In this document: piece by piece, positions 42,023 to 50,478 of the stretch
How positions within the stretch are numbered: position 1 is the stretch's first letter
How the letters are laid out: the number at the start of each line of letters is the position of its first letter
From: an uncultured Clostridia bacterium
GTDB lineage: Bacteria > Bacillota > Clostridia > Oscillospirales > CAG-272
Reading direction: 5' to 3'
Length of the DNA: 64,000 nt
Assembly (NCBI GenBank): GCA_947630625.1
Contig: CANRIL010000004.1
Location: 1 to 64,000, forward strand
Position numbers and translations under genes: made by a program
Notes under the pieces: generated by a model
What the model saw: only the letters and a program-made list of their open reading frames with translations
The model's database searches: none
What the model was told of the DNA's origin: nothing

Positions 42023-42679
42023 TTATTGCTGTTCGGTCTTCATCAGCCTCACAAGCGTACTCGTTCCGAGCCTGTCAGCGCCGATGGAGAGAAACATCGC
42101 GGCGTCCTCAAACGTTTTTATTCCGCCCGCCGCCTTAATTTTGACGTGCGGCGCGCAGTAACGCTTCATCAGTTCGACATCGTGCGCGACAGCGCCGCCT
42201 CCGCCGAAGCCGGTCGATGTTTTGATGAAGTTCGCGCCGGAATCGGAGACGACGCGGCACATCGCGATCTTCTCGTCATCCGTCAGCTTGGAGCACTCGA
42301 TTATGACCTTCAGTATCCTGTCCCCGCACGCGGCCTTGACGCGTCTGATCTCCTCCGCGACCTGATCATACATTCCGTCCTTGACCCAGCCTAAATTTAT
42401 GACCATGTCCACCTCGTCAGCTCCACGGCGTATGGCGTCAGTTGCCATGAACACCTTAGCCGCCGTCGTGTCGTACCCGTTCGGGAAGCCGATGACCGTG
42501 CAGACCGCAATTTTGCCGCGCGCGTATTCGACGGCGCGCCCGACATATGATGCCGGGATGCAGACCGACGCGGTCCCGTATTTTATTCCGTCGTCTATTA
42601 TGCTCCGTATTTCATCCCACGTCGCGGTAACCGACAAAAGCGTGTGATCGACGTGCGAAAGAATCTCTTTTTTATCCAT
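42023..42679 (-). CDS. deoC: Deoxyribose-phosphate aldolase
   Basis: Class I aldolase splitting deoxyribose 5-phosphate into acetaldehyde and glyceraldehyde 3-phosphate. Seen are HTLL near the N-terminus, [22 protein letters not shown] and the Schiff-base lysine in FIKTSTGFG, then [11 protein letters not shown]. At 218 residues it fits the family. I start at 42679 (MDKKEI) with AAAAGGC upstream; the track start adds 18 residues without family similarity. First gene of the deoC-deoD-deoB unit. Confidence 0.96.
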   Translation of the reverse strand: MDKKEILSHVDHTLLSVTATWDEIRSIIDDGIKYGTASVCIPASYVGRAVEYARGKIAVCTVIGFPNGYDTTAAKVFMATDAIRRGADEVDMVINLGWVKDGMYDQVAEEIRRVKAACGDRILKVIIECSKLTDDEKIAMCRVVSDSGANFIKTSTGFGGGGAVAHDVELMKRYCAPHVKIKAAGGIKTFEDAAMFLSIGADRLGTSTLVRLMKTEQQ

Positions 42680-42774
42680 GTCTGAAACTGCCTTTTTCTT
42701 ATGTAACTGCTGTATCCTGCGCGTTGAACGCAAAGGACGCCGCTGGTGCGGCGCCCTTTGAAACGCATATTCGT

Positions 42775-43056
42775 TTACGCCTCTGTGTAAACGCTGACCA
42801 GCTTTTTGCCGGTACCGGTGCGCTCGAACTTGACTTTGCCCTCAACGAGCGCAAATAGCGTATCGTCGCTTCCCTTGCCGACGTTTTCACCGGGGTGGAT
42901 CTTCGTTCCTCTCTGGCGAACGAGGATATTGCCCGCGAGAACGTGCTGACCGTCCGCACGCTTGACGCCAAGACGTTTGGACTCACTGTCACGGCCGTTC
43001 TTCGTGGAGCCGACGCCCTTCTTATGTGCGAAATACTGTAAGCTGAGCTTTAACAT
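42775..43056 (-). CDS. rpmA: 50S ribosomal protein L27, with Prp-cleaved N-terminal extension
   Basis: 93 residues with the full L27 core ([20 protein letters not shown] ... [19 protein letters not shown]). The first nine residues (MLKLSLQYF) precede AHKKG and match the Firmicutes extension removed by the protease Prp after the LQxF motif. The protease gene lies just upstream in the same operon. The mature N-terminus would reach the peptidyl-transferase centre. Confidence 0.98.
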   Translation of the reverse strand: MLKLSLQYFAHKKGVGSTKNGRDSESKRLGVKRADGQHVLAGNILVRQRGTKIHPGENVGKGSDDTLFALVEGKVKFERTGTGKKLVSVYTEA

Positions 43057-43092
43057 TTCGGTAATCTCCTTTCACCTGTCTCCCCATACGGT

Positions 43093-43458
43093 TTAATCCG
43101 CATCGGGTCTTCTTTCCTCTACCTCGACCTCGAGATAGTCGTAATACTCTTCTGTCAGGTCCATGAGCTGATAATAGTAAGCCTTGATAAGCCCGGACAG
43201 CGCGTACTGCCGCCGCTCATCCTGCTCGTAACCGGGAAGCGCGCCTCGCAAAATGAGGCTTATGTCCGCCGTATTTTCGTCAATCCTGTAATCGGCTTCC
43301 GATTCGTATGCGACCTCCGCCGCGTTGATGATAAGCATCGTCATCGCCGAAAGCGCCGCACATAAAACATCGTCTCCCGACTCCCCGTAGCCCGTGTGAC
43401 CGACTTCCTCAAAGCCGTAATAAATACCGCCGTGAGTGTAGAATGTGATCTTTGTCAC
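43093..43458 (-). CDS. prp: Ribosomal-processing cysteine protease Prp
   Basis: Cysteine protease that removes the N-terminal extension of L27. The catalytic His21 is in GHTGYGESGDD and Cys33 in VLCAALSAM, the exact family arrangement. At 121 residues it is typical. It sits between rplU and rpmA with short gaps, the conserved Firmicutes order. Confidence 0.96.
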   Translation of the reverse strand: MTKITFYTHGGIYYGFEEVGHTGYGESGDDVLCAALSAMTMLIINAAEVAYESEADYRIDENTADISLILRGALPGYEQDERRQYALSGLIKAYYYQLMDLTEEYYDYLEVEVEERRPDAD

Positions 43459-43469
43459 GTCTTTTGGAC

Positions 43470-43781
43470 TCAGCCGTTTATAGCCGAAATCTGAACCTTC
43501 GTATAGGGCTGACGGTGACCGATCTTCTTCTTCTCGTTCTTCTTTGCCTTATAGCGGAGAACGTGGATCTTCCTGCCCTTGACGTTGCCGAGAACGTCCG
43601 CCGTGACGGTCGCGCCGTCAACGTAAGGAGCGCCGAGCTTGACGCCGTCGTTGCCGGAGACTGCCAGCACGTGATCGAAGGTATATTTGTCACCCTCGTT
43701 TGCTCCGAGAAGCTCAACGTAAATGATTTCGCCCTCGCTTACCTTGTACTGCTTTCCGCCCGTTTCGATTACTGCGTACAC
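43470..43781 (-). CDS. rplU: 50S ribosomal protein L21
   Basis: Ribosomal protein binding 23S rRNA. The sequence [16 protein letters not shown] opens the family, and [23 protein letters not shown] is near the C-terminus. I use the GTG at 43781, which has GAGGTG at proper spacing, instead of the track start three codons earlier. First gene of rplU-prp-rpmA, with its own promoter and an 80-base leader. Confidence 0.97.
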   Translation of the reverse strand: MYAVIETGGKQYKVSEGEIIYVELLGANEGDKYTFDHVLAVSGNDGVKLGAPYVDGATVTADVLGNVKGRKIHVLRYKAKKNEKKKIGHRQPYTKVQISAING

Positions 43782-43790
43782 GAAAAGCAC

Positions 43791-43865
43791 CTCACTTTCA
43801 AAATAGACTCGCTGCCGACGGGCGGCGCAAAACTGCGCGCTTAAAGAGCCCGCTCACAAGCGGCA
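43791..43865 (-). ncRNA. Possible L21 autoregulatory leader
   Basis: The transcribed leader between the rplU promoter and start contains GC-rich complementary segments (GCGCGC..., GGGCGGCGC...). Firmicutes often carry an L21-binding leader here. I recognise the position and length rather than a confirmed fold. Confidence 0.35.
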
Positions 43866-43869
43866 TAGT

Positions 43870-43899
43870 ATTATACCATGCCGCAAACAGACGTGTCAA
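43870..43899 (-). promoter_or_regulatory. Promoter of rplU-prp-rpmA
   Basis: On the minus strand a perfect TTGACA (43894-43899) and a perfect TATAAT (43870-43875) are 18 bases apart. Confidence 0.85.
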
Positions 43900-44049
43900 T
43901 AGTTTTTTATAAAAAAACTCTGTTATGAAAAACCTTATCGCGAATTTTTACCGGCAAAAGCAGAGCCGCAGATAAATTTTTGCCGTAAAGGTTTTCAGAG
44001 GCTGTTATAAAATCCTCTATAAGTCAAAAATTGAAGTCCCGATCCAAAA

Positions 44050-44078
44050 AAATGACCCGCCGGATGGCGGGTCGTTTC
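44050..44078 (-). terminator. Terminator after the Cys-rich 44102-44962 gene
   Basis: GACCCGCC and GGCGGGTC form an 8-bp stem with a GGAT loop; on the minus strand it runs into a T-rich stretch (ATTTTTTT). Confidence 0.8.
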
Positions 44079-44101
44079 AGTATTGCGAGTTGACGTTCCG
44101 G

Positions 44102-44962
44102 TCAGCCGCCGCAGCCGCAGTGTTTGCCGCCGGACGGTTCCCTTCCGCAGTCCCTGTCGTCATCGCGCGGGATGAAGGACGGCGGGTAGAACTCGTTTAC
44201 CGGGAAGGACATCGTGCGGAAGAGCGCGCACGGGTCGTCGTTTTCGGGGCTGACGCATTCCTTGTCGGGAACCGTATACTCGGTCGCGTTTATGAGATAC
44301 TGAGCAGGACGCTCGATCCTGACGACCGAGAAGAAGCCGAGGGACACGACGAGGACTCTCTCGTCGTCATCGTCGCAAAGTCCGCCGCCGACATCGCGGA
44401 GCACGTGTTCCGGAATATCGTCCGCCGTGCAGCAGCACATGCAGCAGCCGCAGCTCTGCGGCTCCACTATCTTAGCGCCGAGAACGATAGGATCGACCGT
44501 TTCAAGCACCGCGACCGGCATATTCGTGCCGACGCGCTTGCCGGACAGGTCCGGACGGCGGCAGGAATTGCCGTCAAACGGGTCGCTCTTGAAGATGTTG
44601 ACGTTGCCTTCGGACGCGAACAGGATGACATTCTTCTCGACGGCGGCGATGCCGACGATCTCCTGCGGCATTCCGTTGACGCAGACCTCAAACGTCACCT
44701 TGACGAAAATGCGGATGTTTATCTGATAAAACCCGCGGTTGAACGGCACGGGAGAAACGTCGAGCGTCGCCGCTACCGTTTCGGCTGACTTGGTGCGGAC
44801 AGCGCCCGCGCGGTTGATAAGCTCCTGGCCGAATGATGTCAGATATACTCTTACGTCCTCGAAGCAGTCCTTGTCACGGCATGAATCAAGAACTCTGTAT
44901 GTGTCGATACAGACCGTCTCGCGGCAGGACTGACCGTTATTGTTGTTTCTGTTCTCTTGCAT
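44102..44962 (-). CDS. Cysteine-rich protein of unknown function, possibly spore-associated
   Basis: 286 residues with at least 18 Cys. The N-terminal part (ETVCIDTYRVLDSCRDKDCF, EDVRVYLTSFGQELINRAG) leads into beta-rich repeats (QINIRIFVKVTFEVCVNG, VEKNVILFASEGNVNIF). A Cys-dense stretch QSCGCCMCCC lies mid-protein, and the C-terminus ends in GGKHCGCGG. Cys-rich, secretion-signal-free proteins of this kind occur in spore formers and may cross-link in coat layers. I cannot assign a family. GGAGG precedes the ATG at 44962; the track start is 25 residues longer. It stands alone with its own terminator. Confidence 0.8.
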   Translation of the reverse strand: MQENRNNNNGQSCRETVCIDTYRVLDSCRDKDCFEDVRVYLTSFGQELINRAGAVRTKSAETVAATLDVSPVPFNRGFYQINIRIFVKVTFEVCVNGMPQEIVGIAAVEKNVILFASEGNVNIFKSDPFDGNSCRRPDLSGKRVGTNMPVAVLETVDPIVLGAKIVEPQSCGCCMCCCTADDIPEHVLRDVGGGLCDDDDERVLVVSLGFFSVVRIERPAQYLINATEYTVPDKECVSPENDDPCALFRTMSFPVNEFYPPSFIPRDDDRDCGREPSGGKHCGCGG

Positions 44963-45207
44963 GGAGAAGCATTCCTCCTTGGAATTTGAAGCGGATGAAA
45001 ACGATGCTTTCACGATGGGAGAGCCGCGTCTACACAAAAGACGCGCTTTTTTGTCAAGCCGCGTTCACGGCGCAACTTTGTAAATCTAAAGTCCCCGTCA
45101 TCTGCCGGGTCTTCATCCGCTTTCAATTTCATGATATGCCGCCCCATGCCCATATGCCACGAATGACGAAAAAGATTTTATTCGTCCGTTAAAGGGCGGC
45201 GCAAATA

Positions 45208-45271
45208 TATGCGCCCCGGCAGCATCTCCCGACCAAATTGGCAAAAAATCGGGAAAGCGCCGGGGCGCATA
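45208..45271. other. Large imperfect palindrome of unknown role
   Basis: TATGCGCCCCGGC and GCCGGGGCGCATA form a perfect 13-bp outer stem. An inner TCCCGA/TCGGGA stem follows. No clear T tract is present on either side, so it is not a typical terminator, although it may end the P-loop gene transcript. Confidence 0.6.
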
Positions 45272-45298
45272 TGATAAGAAAGGAGGTTAATTTTTAAA

Positions 45299-45706
45299 TT
45301 ATATGTATTTCTTCATCGTTTCCGTTGCGTCGGACGCGTCGATCGTTGAGGTGATTATGACGTTGATGCCGTGGACGTTCGCGAACGAATTCGTCTTGTC
45401 AAGGAACACGTCGAACGCCTCTTTGTCCTCGCCGCAGATGCGGAGCGCCGAATCTATGAAGATATCGGTTATGTCATGATTGCTGGCATAGATGCCGGAA
45501 ACGAAACCGTAAAGTGAATACGCGTCAGAAATGAGATACTCTTCGGCTGGGATCAGGCGGCACTGATACTTGATGTCAAAGCGAAGCTTGTCGTTGCGTT
45601 CAATACAGACGACGGAGCCCTTTGTCCGCGCGACAGCCTCATTGACGAGCTCTATCATTTGTTTTGTTTTTCCTGTTCCCTTGAGTCCGATGATAAGTTT
45701 AAGCAT
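45299..45706 (-). CDS. Small P-loop protein of unknown function
   Basis: 135 residues starting directly with a Walker A motif, LIIGLKGTGKTKQMI (GLKGTGKT, about 7-14). A short hydrophobic strand DITDIFIDSALRI could act as Walker B, and a VIITSTID strand is near the end. It resembles small conserved clostridial ATPases of unknown role. GGACACAC precedes the ATG at only moderate quality. It lies alone between pgi and the Cys-rich gene. Confidence 0.8.
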   Translation of the reverse strand: MLKLIIGLKGTGKTKQMIELVNEAVARTKGSVVCIERNDKLRFDIKYQCRLIPAEEYLISDAYSLYGFVSGIYASNHDITDIFIDSALRICGEDKEAFDVFLDKTNSFANVHGINVIITSTIDASDATETMKKYI

Positions 45707-45827
45707 TGTGTGTCCTTTCGTGCCCGCAAGGCGGGCAGTTTGTGTTGCCCTTCTGTTTATATTGTATCACGTTTGATGTGTAAATTCAATAGAAAAATCG
45801 TGATACCGCGTAAATTATTTGTACCGC

Positions 45828-47171
45828 TCAAAGCTTCGAAATTCTGAGAGCGAGCTCCTTCCCGCGTTCCTCGCTGCCCTTCTTTCCAAGCAGCGCGAAC
45901 ATGTTCTTCTTGTAGCTCTCGACGCCCGGCTGGTCAAAGGGGTTGACGCCGAGCATATAGCCTGAAATCGCGCAGGCGAGCTCAAAGAAGTAGATGAGGT
46001 AACCCGTCTCGTATTCGCTCCTGTCGGGCGTTTCGAGCTTGAGATTCGGTACGCCGCCGTCCACATGGGCGAGCAGAGTGCCGAGCATTGCCTTATGGTT
46101 GATCTCATCGAGCTCTTTTCCGGCGATATAGTTGAGCCCGTCGGTGTCCTCTGGGTCAAACGGCACCTTCAATGAATCCTTCGGATTCACGATATCGACG
46201 ACAGTCTCAAAAAGATTGCGGCTGCCGTCCTGTATGAACTGACCGAGCGAATGAAGGTCTGTCGAGAAGATGACCGACGACGGATAAATACCCTTGCCGT
46301 CCTTGCCTTCGCTTTCGCCGTAAAGCTGCTTCCACCATTCGGCGAACATCGCTGCCGCCGGCTCATAGCTGACAAGTATCTCCGTCGTTTTGCCGCGGCG
46401 GTAAAGTATGTTGCGGCATGCGGCATATCTCATGGCGTCGTTGTCGGAAAAAGGTGCGAACAGGTACTGCTCCCTCGCCGCCGCGGCTCCCGCCATCAGC
46501 GCGTCGATATCTATTCCGGCAACGGCGATCGGCAAAAGCCCAACGGCGGTGAGCACGGAATATCTGCCGCCGATGTCGTCCGGGACAACGAACGTCTCAT
46601 ATCCCATTCTGTCGGAAAATTCCTTGAGCGTTCCGCGCGCTTTGTCGGTCGTCGCGAAAATGCGCTTTTTCGCCTCTTCCTCGCCGTATTTCTTTATAAG
46701 AACGTCGCGGAAAACGCGGAAAGCGATCGCCGGTTCCGTCGTCGTGCCCGACTTGGAAACGACGTTTACGCAGATGTCCTTTCCCTCGCACATGCGGAGA
46801 AGATCAGAAAGCGCGGAGGCGCTGATGCTGTTCCCCGCAAAATATATTTCGGGCGTGCCGTTTTTCACGGCGTTGTAGTTGTTCGACTTGATATATTCAA
46901 TGACTGCGCGCGCGCCAAGGTATGAGCCGCCTATGCCGATGACAACGAGAACGTCGCACATTCCCTTTATTCTCTCCGCCGCCGCCTTTATGCGGGAAAA
47001 CTCATCCTTATCATAGTCGACGGGGAGATCGACCCAGCCAAGAAAATCGCTGCCCTGACCGCATTTCGCGCGAACGAACGCAAGCGCTGCCTCAGCAGTC
47101 GGCGCGATATAATCAAGCTCATGGCTTTTTATAAACTGGCTTGCAAATTTTGTGTTAAGTTTAACGCTCAT
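45828..47171 (-). CDS. pgi: Glucose-6-phosphate isomerase
   Basis: Glycolytic isomerase of glucose 6-phosphate and fructose 6-phosphate. Seen are [32 protein letters not shown] (SIS phosphate loop), [39 protein letters not shown] and the C-terminal [12 protein letters not shown]. At 447 residues it is the compact Firmicutes form. It is a single gene, upstream of the DacF-like gene in the minus direction. Confidence 0.97.
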   Translation of the reverse strand: MSVKLNTKFASQFIKSHELDYIAPTAEAALAFVRAKCGQGSDFLGWVDLPVDYDKDEFSRIKAAAERIKGMCDVLVVIGIGGSYLGARAVIEYIKSNNYNAVKNGTPEIYFAGNSISASALSDLLRMCEGKDICVNVVSKSGTTTEPAIAFRVFRDVLIKKYGEEEAKKRIFATTDKARGTLKEFSDRMGYETFVVPDDIGGRYSVLTAVGLLPIAVAGIDIDALMAGAAAAREQYLFAPFSDNDAMRYAACRNILYRRGKTTEILVSYEPAAAMFAEWWKQLYGESEGKDGKGIYPSSVIFSTDLHSLGQFIQDGSRNLFETVVDIVNPKDSLKVPFDPEDTDGLNYIAGKELDEINHKAMLGTLLAHVDGGVPNLKLETPDRSEYETGYLIYFFELACAISGYMLGVNPFDQPGVESYKKNMFALLGKKGSEERGKELALRISKL

Positions 47172-47263
47172 TATATTTTCCGCCTTCTTTCGTTATGTTC
47201 CGATGCTTTAAATATACCACAAATCGCGCGCCATTTCAAGTAGGTTCAGCCGATTTTCCGCCG

Positions 47264-48487
47264 TCAGAGCAGTATCCCGTAGAGCATCCGCAGCAAAAGC
47301 CCCCAATAGCTGATTTTTTCCACGTCCTCGACCGCGCGGACAGGGACGCTGCCTATCTGTTCTTCCCCGACCTTGTAGACGACCTCGCCGATGACATCTC
47401 CCTTTTTGACCGGAGCCGCCGCTGACTCATTGAGCGTGACAGTCTCGGTCACATTTTTCTCGTCGCCCTTCTTGAGCATCGCGGAGAACGAACCGTACTC
47501 GCCAGCGACCTCGTCGGCGACGCCGCCAGTGACCGGTATCTTGTCTGTCTGCCCGCCGTTCGCCGTATAGACGGCATAGTTTGCGTAACCGTAATCGAGC
47601 AGCGTCTTCGCCGCTTCATTTCTTATATCGCGCGTCGGCGAGCCCATAATGACCGCGATAAGCTGCATTCCGTCGCGATTTGCCGTCGCCGAGATGCAGA
47701 ACCCCGCCTTTGACGTTGAGCCCGTCTTAAGTCCCGTCGCGCCGCGATAGAAACGGATGAGCCTGTTCGTGTTTGTGAGTCCGAATGCACCGTTTCTGAT
47801 CGAATCCATCCACACCGTCGTGTATTCGAACACTTTCGGATGCTTCGTTATGAGTTCACGCGACATTATAGCGATGTCGCGGGCGGAGATCAGATGAGAT
47901 TCCGCGTCGGGCGCGTCGTCAAGTCCGTTCGTATTGACAAAATGCGTGTGCTCCATGCCGAGCTCGGCGGCGCGCTCGTTCATTCTCGCGACAAACGCCT
48001 CTTCACTGCCCGCAACGTATTCGGCAAGCGCGACCGTTGCGTCATTCGCGGACGCAATCAAAACACATTTCAAAAGCTCCTCGACGGTCATTTCCTCGCC
48101 CGGCTCAAGATAAACCTGCGAGCCGCCCATCGAAGACGCGTATTCGCTGCACGAAACCTTGTCTTCAAGCGTTATTTTGCCAGAATCGACCGCCTCCATG
48201 ATGAGCAGCACCGACATTATCTTCGTAACGGACGCCGGACGAAGCGCTTCGTCCGCGTTTGATTCATAGAGCACCGCACCCGTCGACGCCTCCATCAGAA
48301 TCGCGCTCTTCGCGTTGACCGTCAGCGACGCCGACGCGGCGCCGTCGACCGCGTTTGTTCCGCCCGCCTCATCAGATATCGGCGCAATTCCGTCCTCATC
48401 CCCGCCGTCAGCATAAAGCGGCATCACGCCTAAAACCGCGAGCAGAAGCGCCATGACAGCCGCGACCGCTTTGTATATACGTCCCAT
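47264..48487 (-). CDS. D-Ala-D-Ala carboxypeptidase, DacF/PBP5 class (family S11)
   Basis: 407-residue penicillin-binding carboxypeptidase with a signal peptide (AVMALLLAVLGVMPLYA). The active-site motifs are SVTK (Ser86-Lys89), SAN (146-148) and KTG (254-256). A C-terminal PBP5_C beta domain (VTGGVADEVAGEYGSF...KKGDVIGEVVY) and a terminal amphipathic or hydrophobic tail for membrane attachment follow. In spore formers such genes trim cortex or vegetative peptidoglycan; which applies here cannot be told. Confidence 0.95.
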   Translation of the reverse strand: MGRIYKAVAAVMALLLAVLGVMPLYADGGDEDGIAPISDEAGGTNAVDGAASASLTVNAKSAILMEASTGAVLYESNADEALRPASVTKIMSVLLIMEAVDSGKITLEDKVSCSEYASSMGGSQVYLEPGEEMTVEELLKCVLIASANDATVALAEYVAGSEEAFVARMNERAAELGMEHTHFVNTNGLDDAPDAESHLISARDIAIMSRELITKHPKVFEYTTVWMDSIRNGAFGLTNTNRLIRFYRGATGLKTGSTSKAGFCISATANRDGMQLIAVIMGSPTRDIRNEAAKTLLDYGYANYAVYTANGGQTDKIPVTGGVADEVAGEYGSFSAMLKKGDEKNVTETVTLNESAAAPVKKGDVIGEVVYKVGEEQIGSVPVRAVEDVEKISYWGLLLRMLYGILL

Positions 48488-48625
48488 AAAAAATACCCCC
48501 GTACCGTTTTTTATATTTATACGGCTCCATGCGGGAGTTTATGAGTTATGAAGTTGACGGGATCAGGTTTTTATAGGCGCGGAGGCAAAACAAATCTTCG
48601 CGGAGATGTGTTCATTAAAAAATTG

Positions 48626-48773
48626 TTGATGCGATTTTCGGCGGGGCAGATAAAATGATGCGTTTCATTGCTTGGTCTGATCAAATGATGCGATTTTCGA
48701 CGGATCAGATTTAATGATGCGTTTCATTGGCGGATCAGATAAAATGGTGCGTTTCATCGGCAGGTCAGATAAA
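48626..48773 (+). repeat. Five imperfect tandem 29-30 bp repeats
   Basis: The units start at 48626, 48655, 48685, 48714 and 48744, with consensus ATGATGCGTTTCATTGGCGGATCAGATAAA in two halves. They read as repeated MMRFIGGSDK in one frame, but there is no ribosome-binding site and the ORF runs into the tRNA. The repeats fill much of the gap between the DacF-like gene and tRNA-Leu. Related arrays occur in clostridial intergenic regions; the function is unknown. Confidence 0.8.
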
Positions 48774-48830
48774 ATGAACCGCGCACAAACATGGCAACCA
48801 CCAATTGATCAGAGCCGTAAATTCCAAAAT

Positions 48831-48857
48831 AAAAAGGCAGCCAAAAGCTGCCTTTTT
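48831..48857 (-). terminator. Terminator of tRNA-Leu(GAG)
   Basis: AAAAAGGCAGC and GCTGCCTTTTT form an 11-bp stem with a 5-base loop. It lies right after the tRNA 3' end on the minus strand. Confidence 0.9.
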
Positions 48858-48858
48858 A

Positions 48859-48940
48859 TGCGGGAAACGGGACTTGAACCCGTACGGTGTGAACCACACG
48901 CCCCTCAAACGTGCGCGTCTGCCAGTTCCGCCACTCCCGC
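48859..48940 (-). tRNA. tRNA-Leu (anticodon GAG)
   Basis: The reverse complement starts GCGGGAGTGGCGGAACTGG and ends TTCAAGTCCCGTTTCCCGCA. The anticodon loop TTGAGGG gives GAG. A long variable arm (GTGTGGTTCACACC) is present and CCA is not encoded. It has its own promoter and terminator; unlike the CAG tRNA it has no repeat in the leader. Confidence 0.94.
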
Positions 48941-48979
48941 ACACTTTATGTTGCATGCACTCTTCGTGAATGCTTTATT

Positions 48980-49008
48980 ATTATACTAACAACAAAAGCA
49001 ATTGTCAA
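48980..49008 (-). promoter_or_regulatory. Promoter of tRNA-Leu(GAG)
   Basis: On the minus strand a perfect TTGACA (49003-49008) and a perfect TATAAT (48980-48985) are 17 bases apart. Confidence 0.9.
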
Positions 49009-49244
49009 GTGGATTTTTCAAAAAACTTCATCTTTTTTACGTGCGGCTCGAAAAAAGCCCGAAAACCCCTGTAAAATCTGAAAAGTAGCGAGGCAGTAGA
49101 GTCGTGTGGCGCGGCGGTAGAGTGCGTTTTTCCCGCTTTAGACCCTAAAATATTGACTCTCCCGCCGCCCGATGATACAATCAAAATAATAAAATCATCA
49201 GGTCTTCGCCGCCTTTTGACATTTTACGACAGGAGTTCATAGAC

Positions 49245-50114
49245 ATGTCCTTTGCGGTTTTCACCGATTGCAGCTCTAACCTTCCCGGATATCTTCTTCG
49301 CGATCTTGACATCAATATAATGCCATGCACGTACATGGTCGACGGCGCGCTCGTATCTTATGACGGCAATCTTGACAATTTTGATTATAAATCGTTTTAT
49401 GATTCGCTTCGCGCGGGCAGAATGATCACGACCGCACTGATGAACTTCGAATTTTTCATCGAGCATTTCACGCCGACGCTTGAGGCTGGACAGGATATCG
49501 TCTACATCGGGCTTTCAAGCGGCATCAGCGGCACATATCACGCATCGACTATGGCGGCGGCTGAATTGATGTCACGCTATCCCGGCAGAAAAGTACACGC
49601 GATCGACTCCCGCGGCGCAGGGCTCGGCGTCGGCATACTCACCTGTCTTGCCGCCGATTACAGAAACGAAGGCATGACCTCCGATCAGGCGGCCGAAAAA
49701 TTGAATTACGCCGCCGATCACCTCTGTCAGTATTTTACCGTTGACGATCTGATGTTCCTCCGCCGCACGGGCAGGATCACAACGACGATCGCCGCCGTCG
49801 GAACGCTGCTCGGCATCAAGCCGCTCTTATGGGGCAATGAAAACGGCGCGATAGTCGATATCGGCAAATTCCGCGGCCGCCGCCGCGCCATCGACGCAAT
49901 AGTAAAAAAATACGCCGAGAAGGTGCGCGAGGCGGGCGTGCAGCGCGTCGCGATCTCACACGGCGACTGCCCGGACGACGCGGAAGAGATCGCCCGCCGC
50001 GTCCGCGAGATCGCGGAGCCGCGCGAGCTCATCATCTGCCCGCACGAGCCTCTGACCGGCTCCCACGTAGGCCCCGGAATGCTCGCCCTCTTCTTCTTCG
50101 GCAAGGAAAGATAA
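49245..50114 (+). CDS. DegV-family fatty-acid-binding protein
   Basis: 289-residue DegV/FakB-type protein: FAVFTDCSSNLP at the start, MITTALMN, IGLSSGISGTYHAS, AIDSRGAGLGVGI, DDLMFLRRTGRI and the C-terminal GSHVGPGMLALFFFG. FakB proteins present fatty acids to the kinase FakA for phosphorylation; no fakA is in the window. GACAGGAG precedes the ATG. Confidence 0.95.
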   Translation: MSFAVFTDCSSNLPGYLLRDLDINIMPCTYMVDGALVSYDGNLDNFDYKSFYDSLRAGRMITTALMNFEFFIEHFTPTLEAGQDIVYIGLSSGISGTYHASTMAAAELMSRYPGRKVHAIDSRGAGLGVGILTCLAADYRNEGMTSDQAAEKLNYAADHLCQYFTVDDLMFLRRTGRITTTIAAVGTLLGIKPLLWGNENGAIVDIGKFRGRRRAIDAIVKKYAEKVREAGVQRVAISHGDCPDDAEEIARRVREIAEPRELIICPHEPLTGSHVGPGMLALFFFGKER

Positions 50115-50270
50115 TATAAACAGTTTTTCAGCGATGGCGGTTCAATACATACACATTATGATTAGGATCAACCGTAAGACGACCGCCGAGTGGTTCACAT
50201 ATGCGCGTCGAAAAAACTTTTACTAAAACCGATTTGATCGATCAAAACCGCCGGCAGATCAGCAAACGCA

Positions 50271-50417
50271 CGTCACAGCTTACAGACGGGTTCGTGATAA
50301 GCGGCACACTGCCGACGCAGGCAAGCGCAATATACGTCACAGCTTACAGACGGGTTCGCGATCAGCGGCACGCTGCCGAATCAAATCAGCCACAATATAC
50401 GTCACAACTTATTATGC
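50271..50417 (+). repeat. Tandem 64-65 bp repeat, about 2.3 copies
   Basis: The units begin CGTCACAGCTTACAGACGGG at 50271 and 50335, and a partial copy CGTCACAACTTA starts at 50400. They share about 50 of 65 positions by eye. The repeats fill the gap between degV and the convergent solute-binding gene. No ORF or RNA signature is recognised. Confidence 0.75.
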
Positions 50418-50448
50418 CGGAGGCGACACCGCCTCCGGCATTCTTTTG
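50415..50448. terminator. Bidirectional terminator between degV and the solute-binding gene
   Basis: TGCCGGAGGCG and CGCCTCCGGCA form a perfect 11-bp stem followed by TTCTTTT. It serves convergent genes on both sides. Confidence 0.9.
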
Positions 50449-50478
50449 CGTTTTTTCGCGTGAGAGCTTGTCCCATGC

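Noticed and set aside
48714-48989. 91-residue ORF starting MMRFIGGSDK in the 30-bp repeats
   Set aside because: Runs through the terminator and tRNA-Leu on the opposite strand and has no ribosome-binding site; it is a product of the repeat.
50271-50417. CRISPR array
   Set aside because: Units are 64-65 bp and contiguous, without unique spacers.
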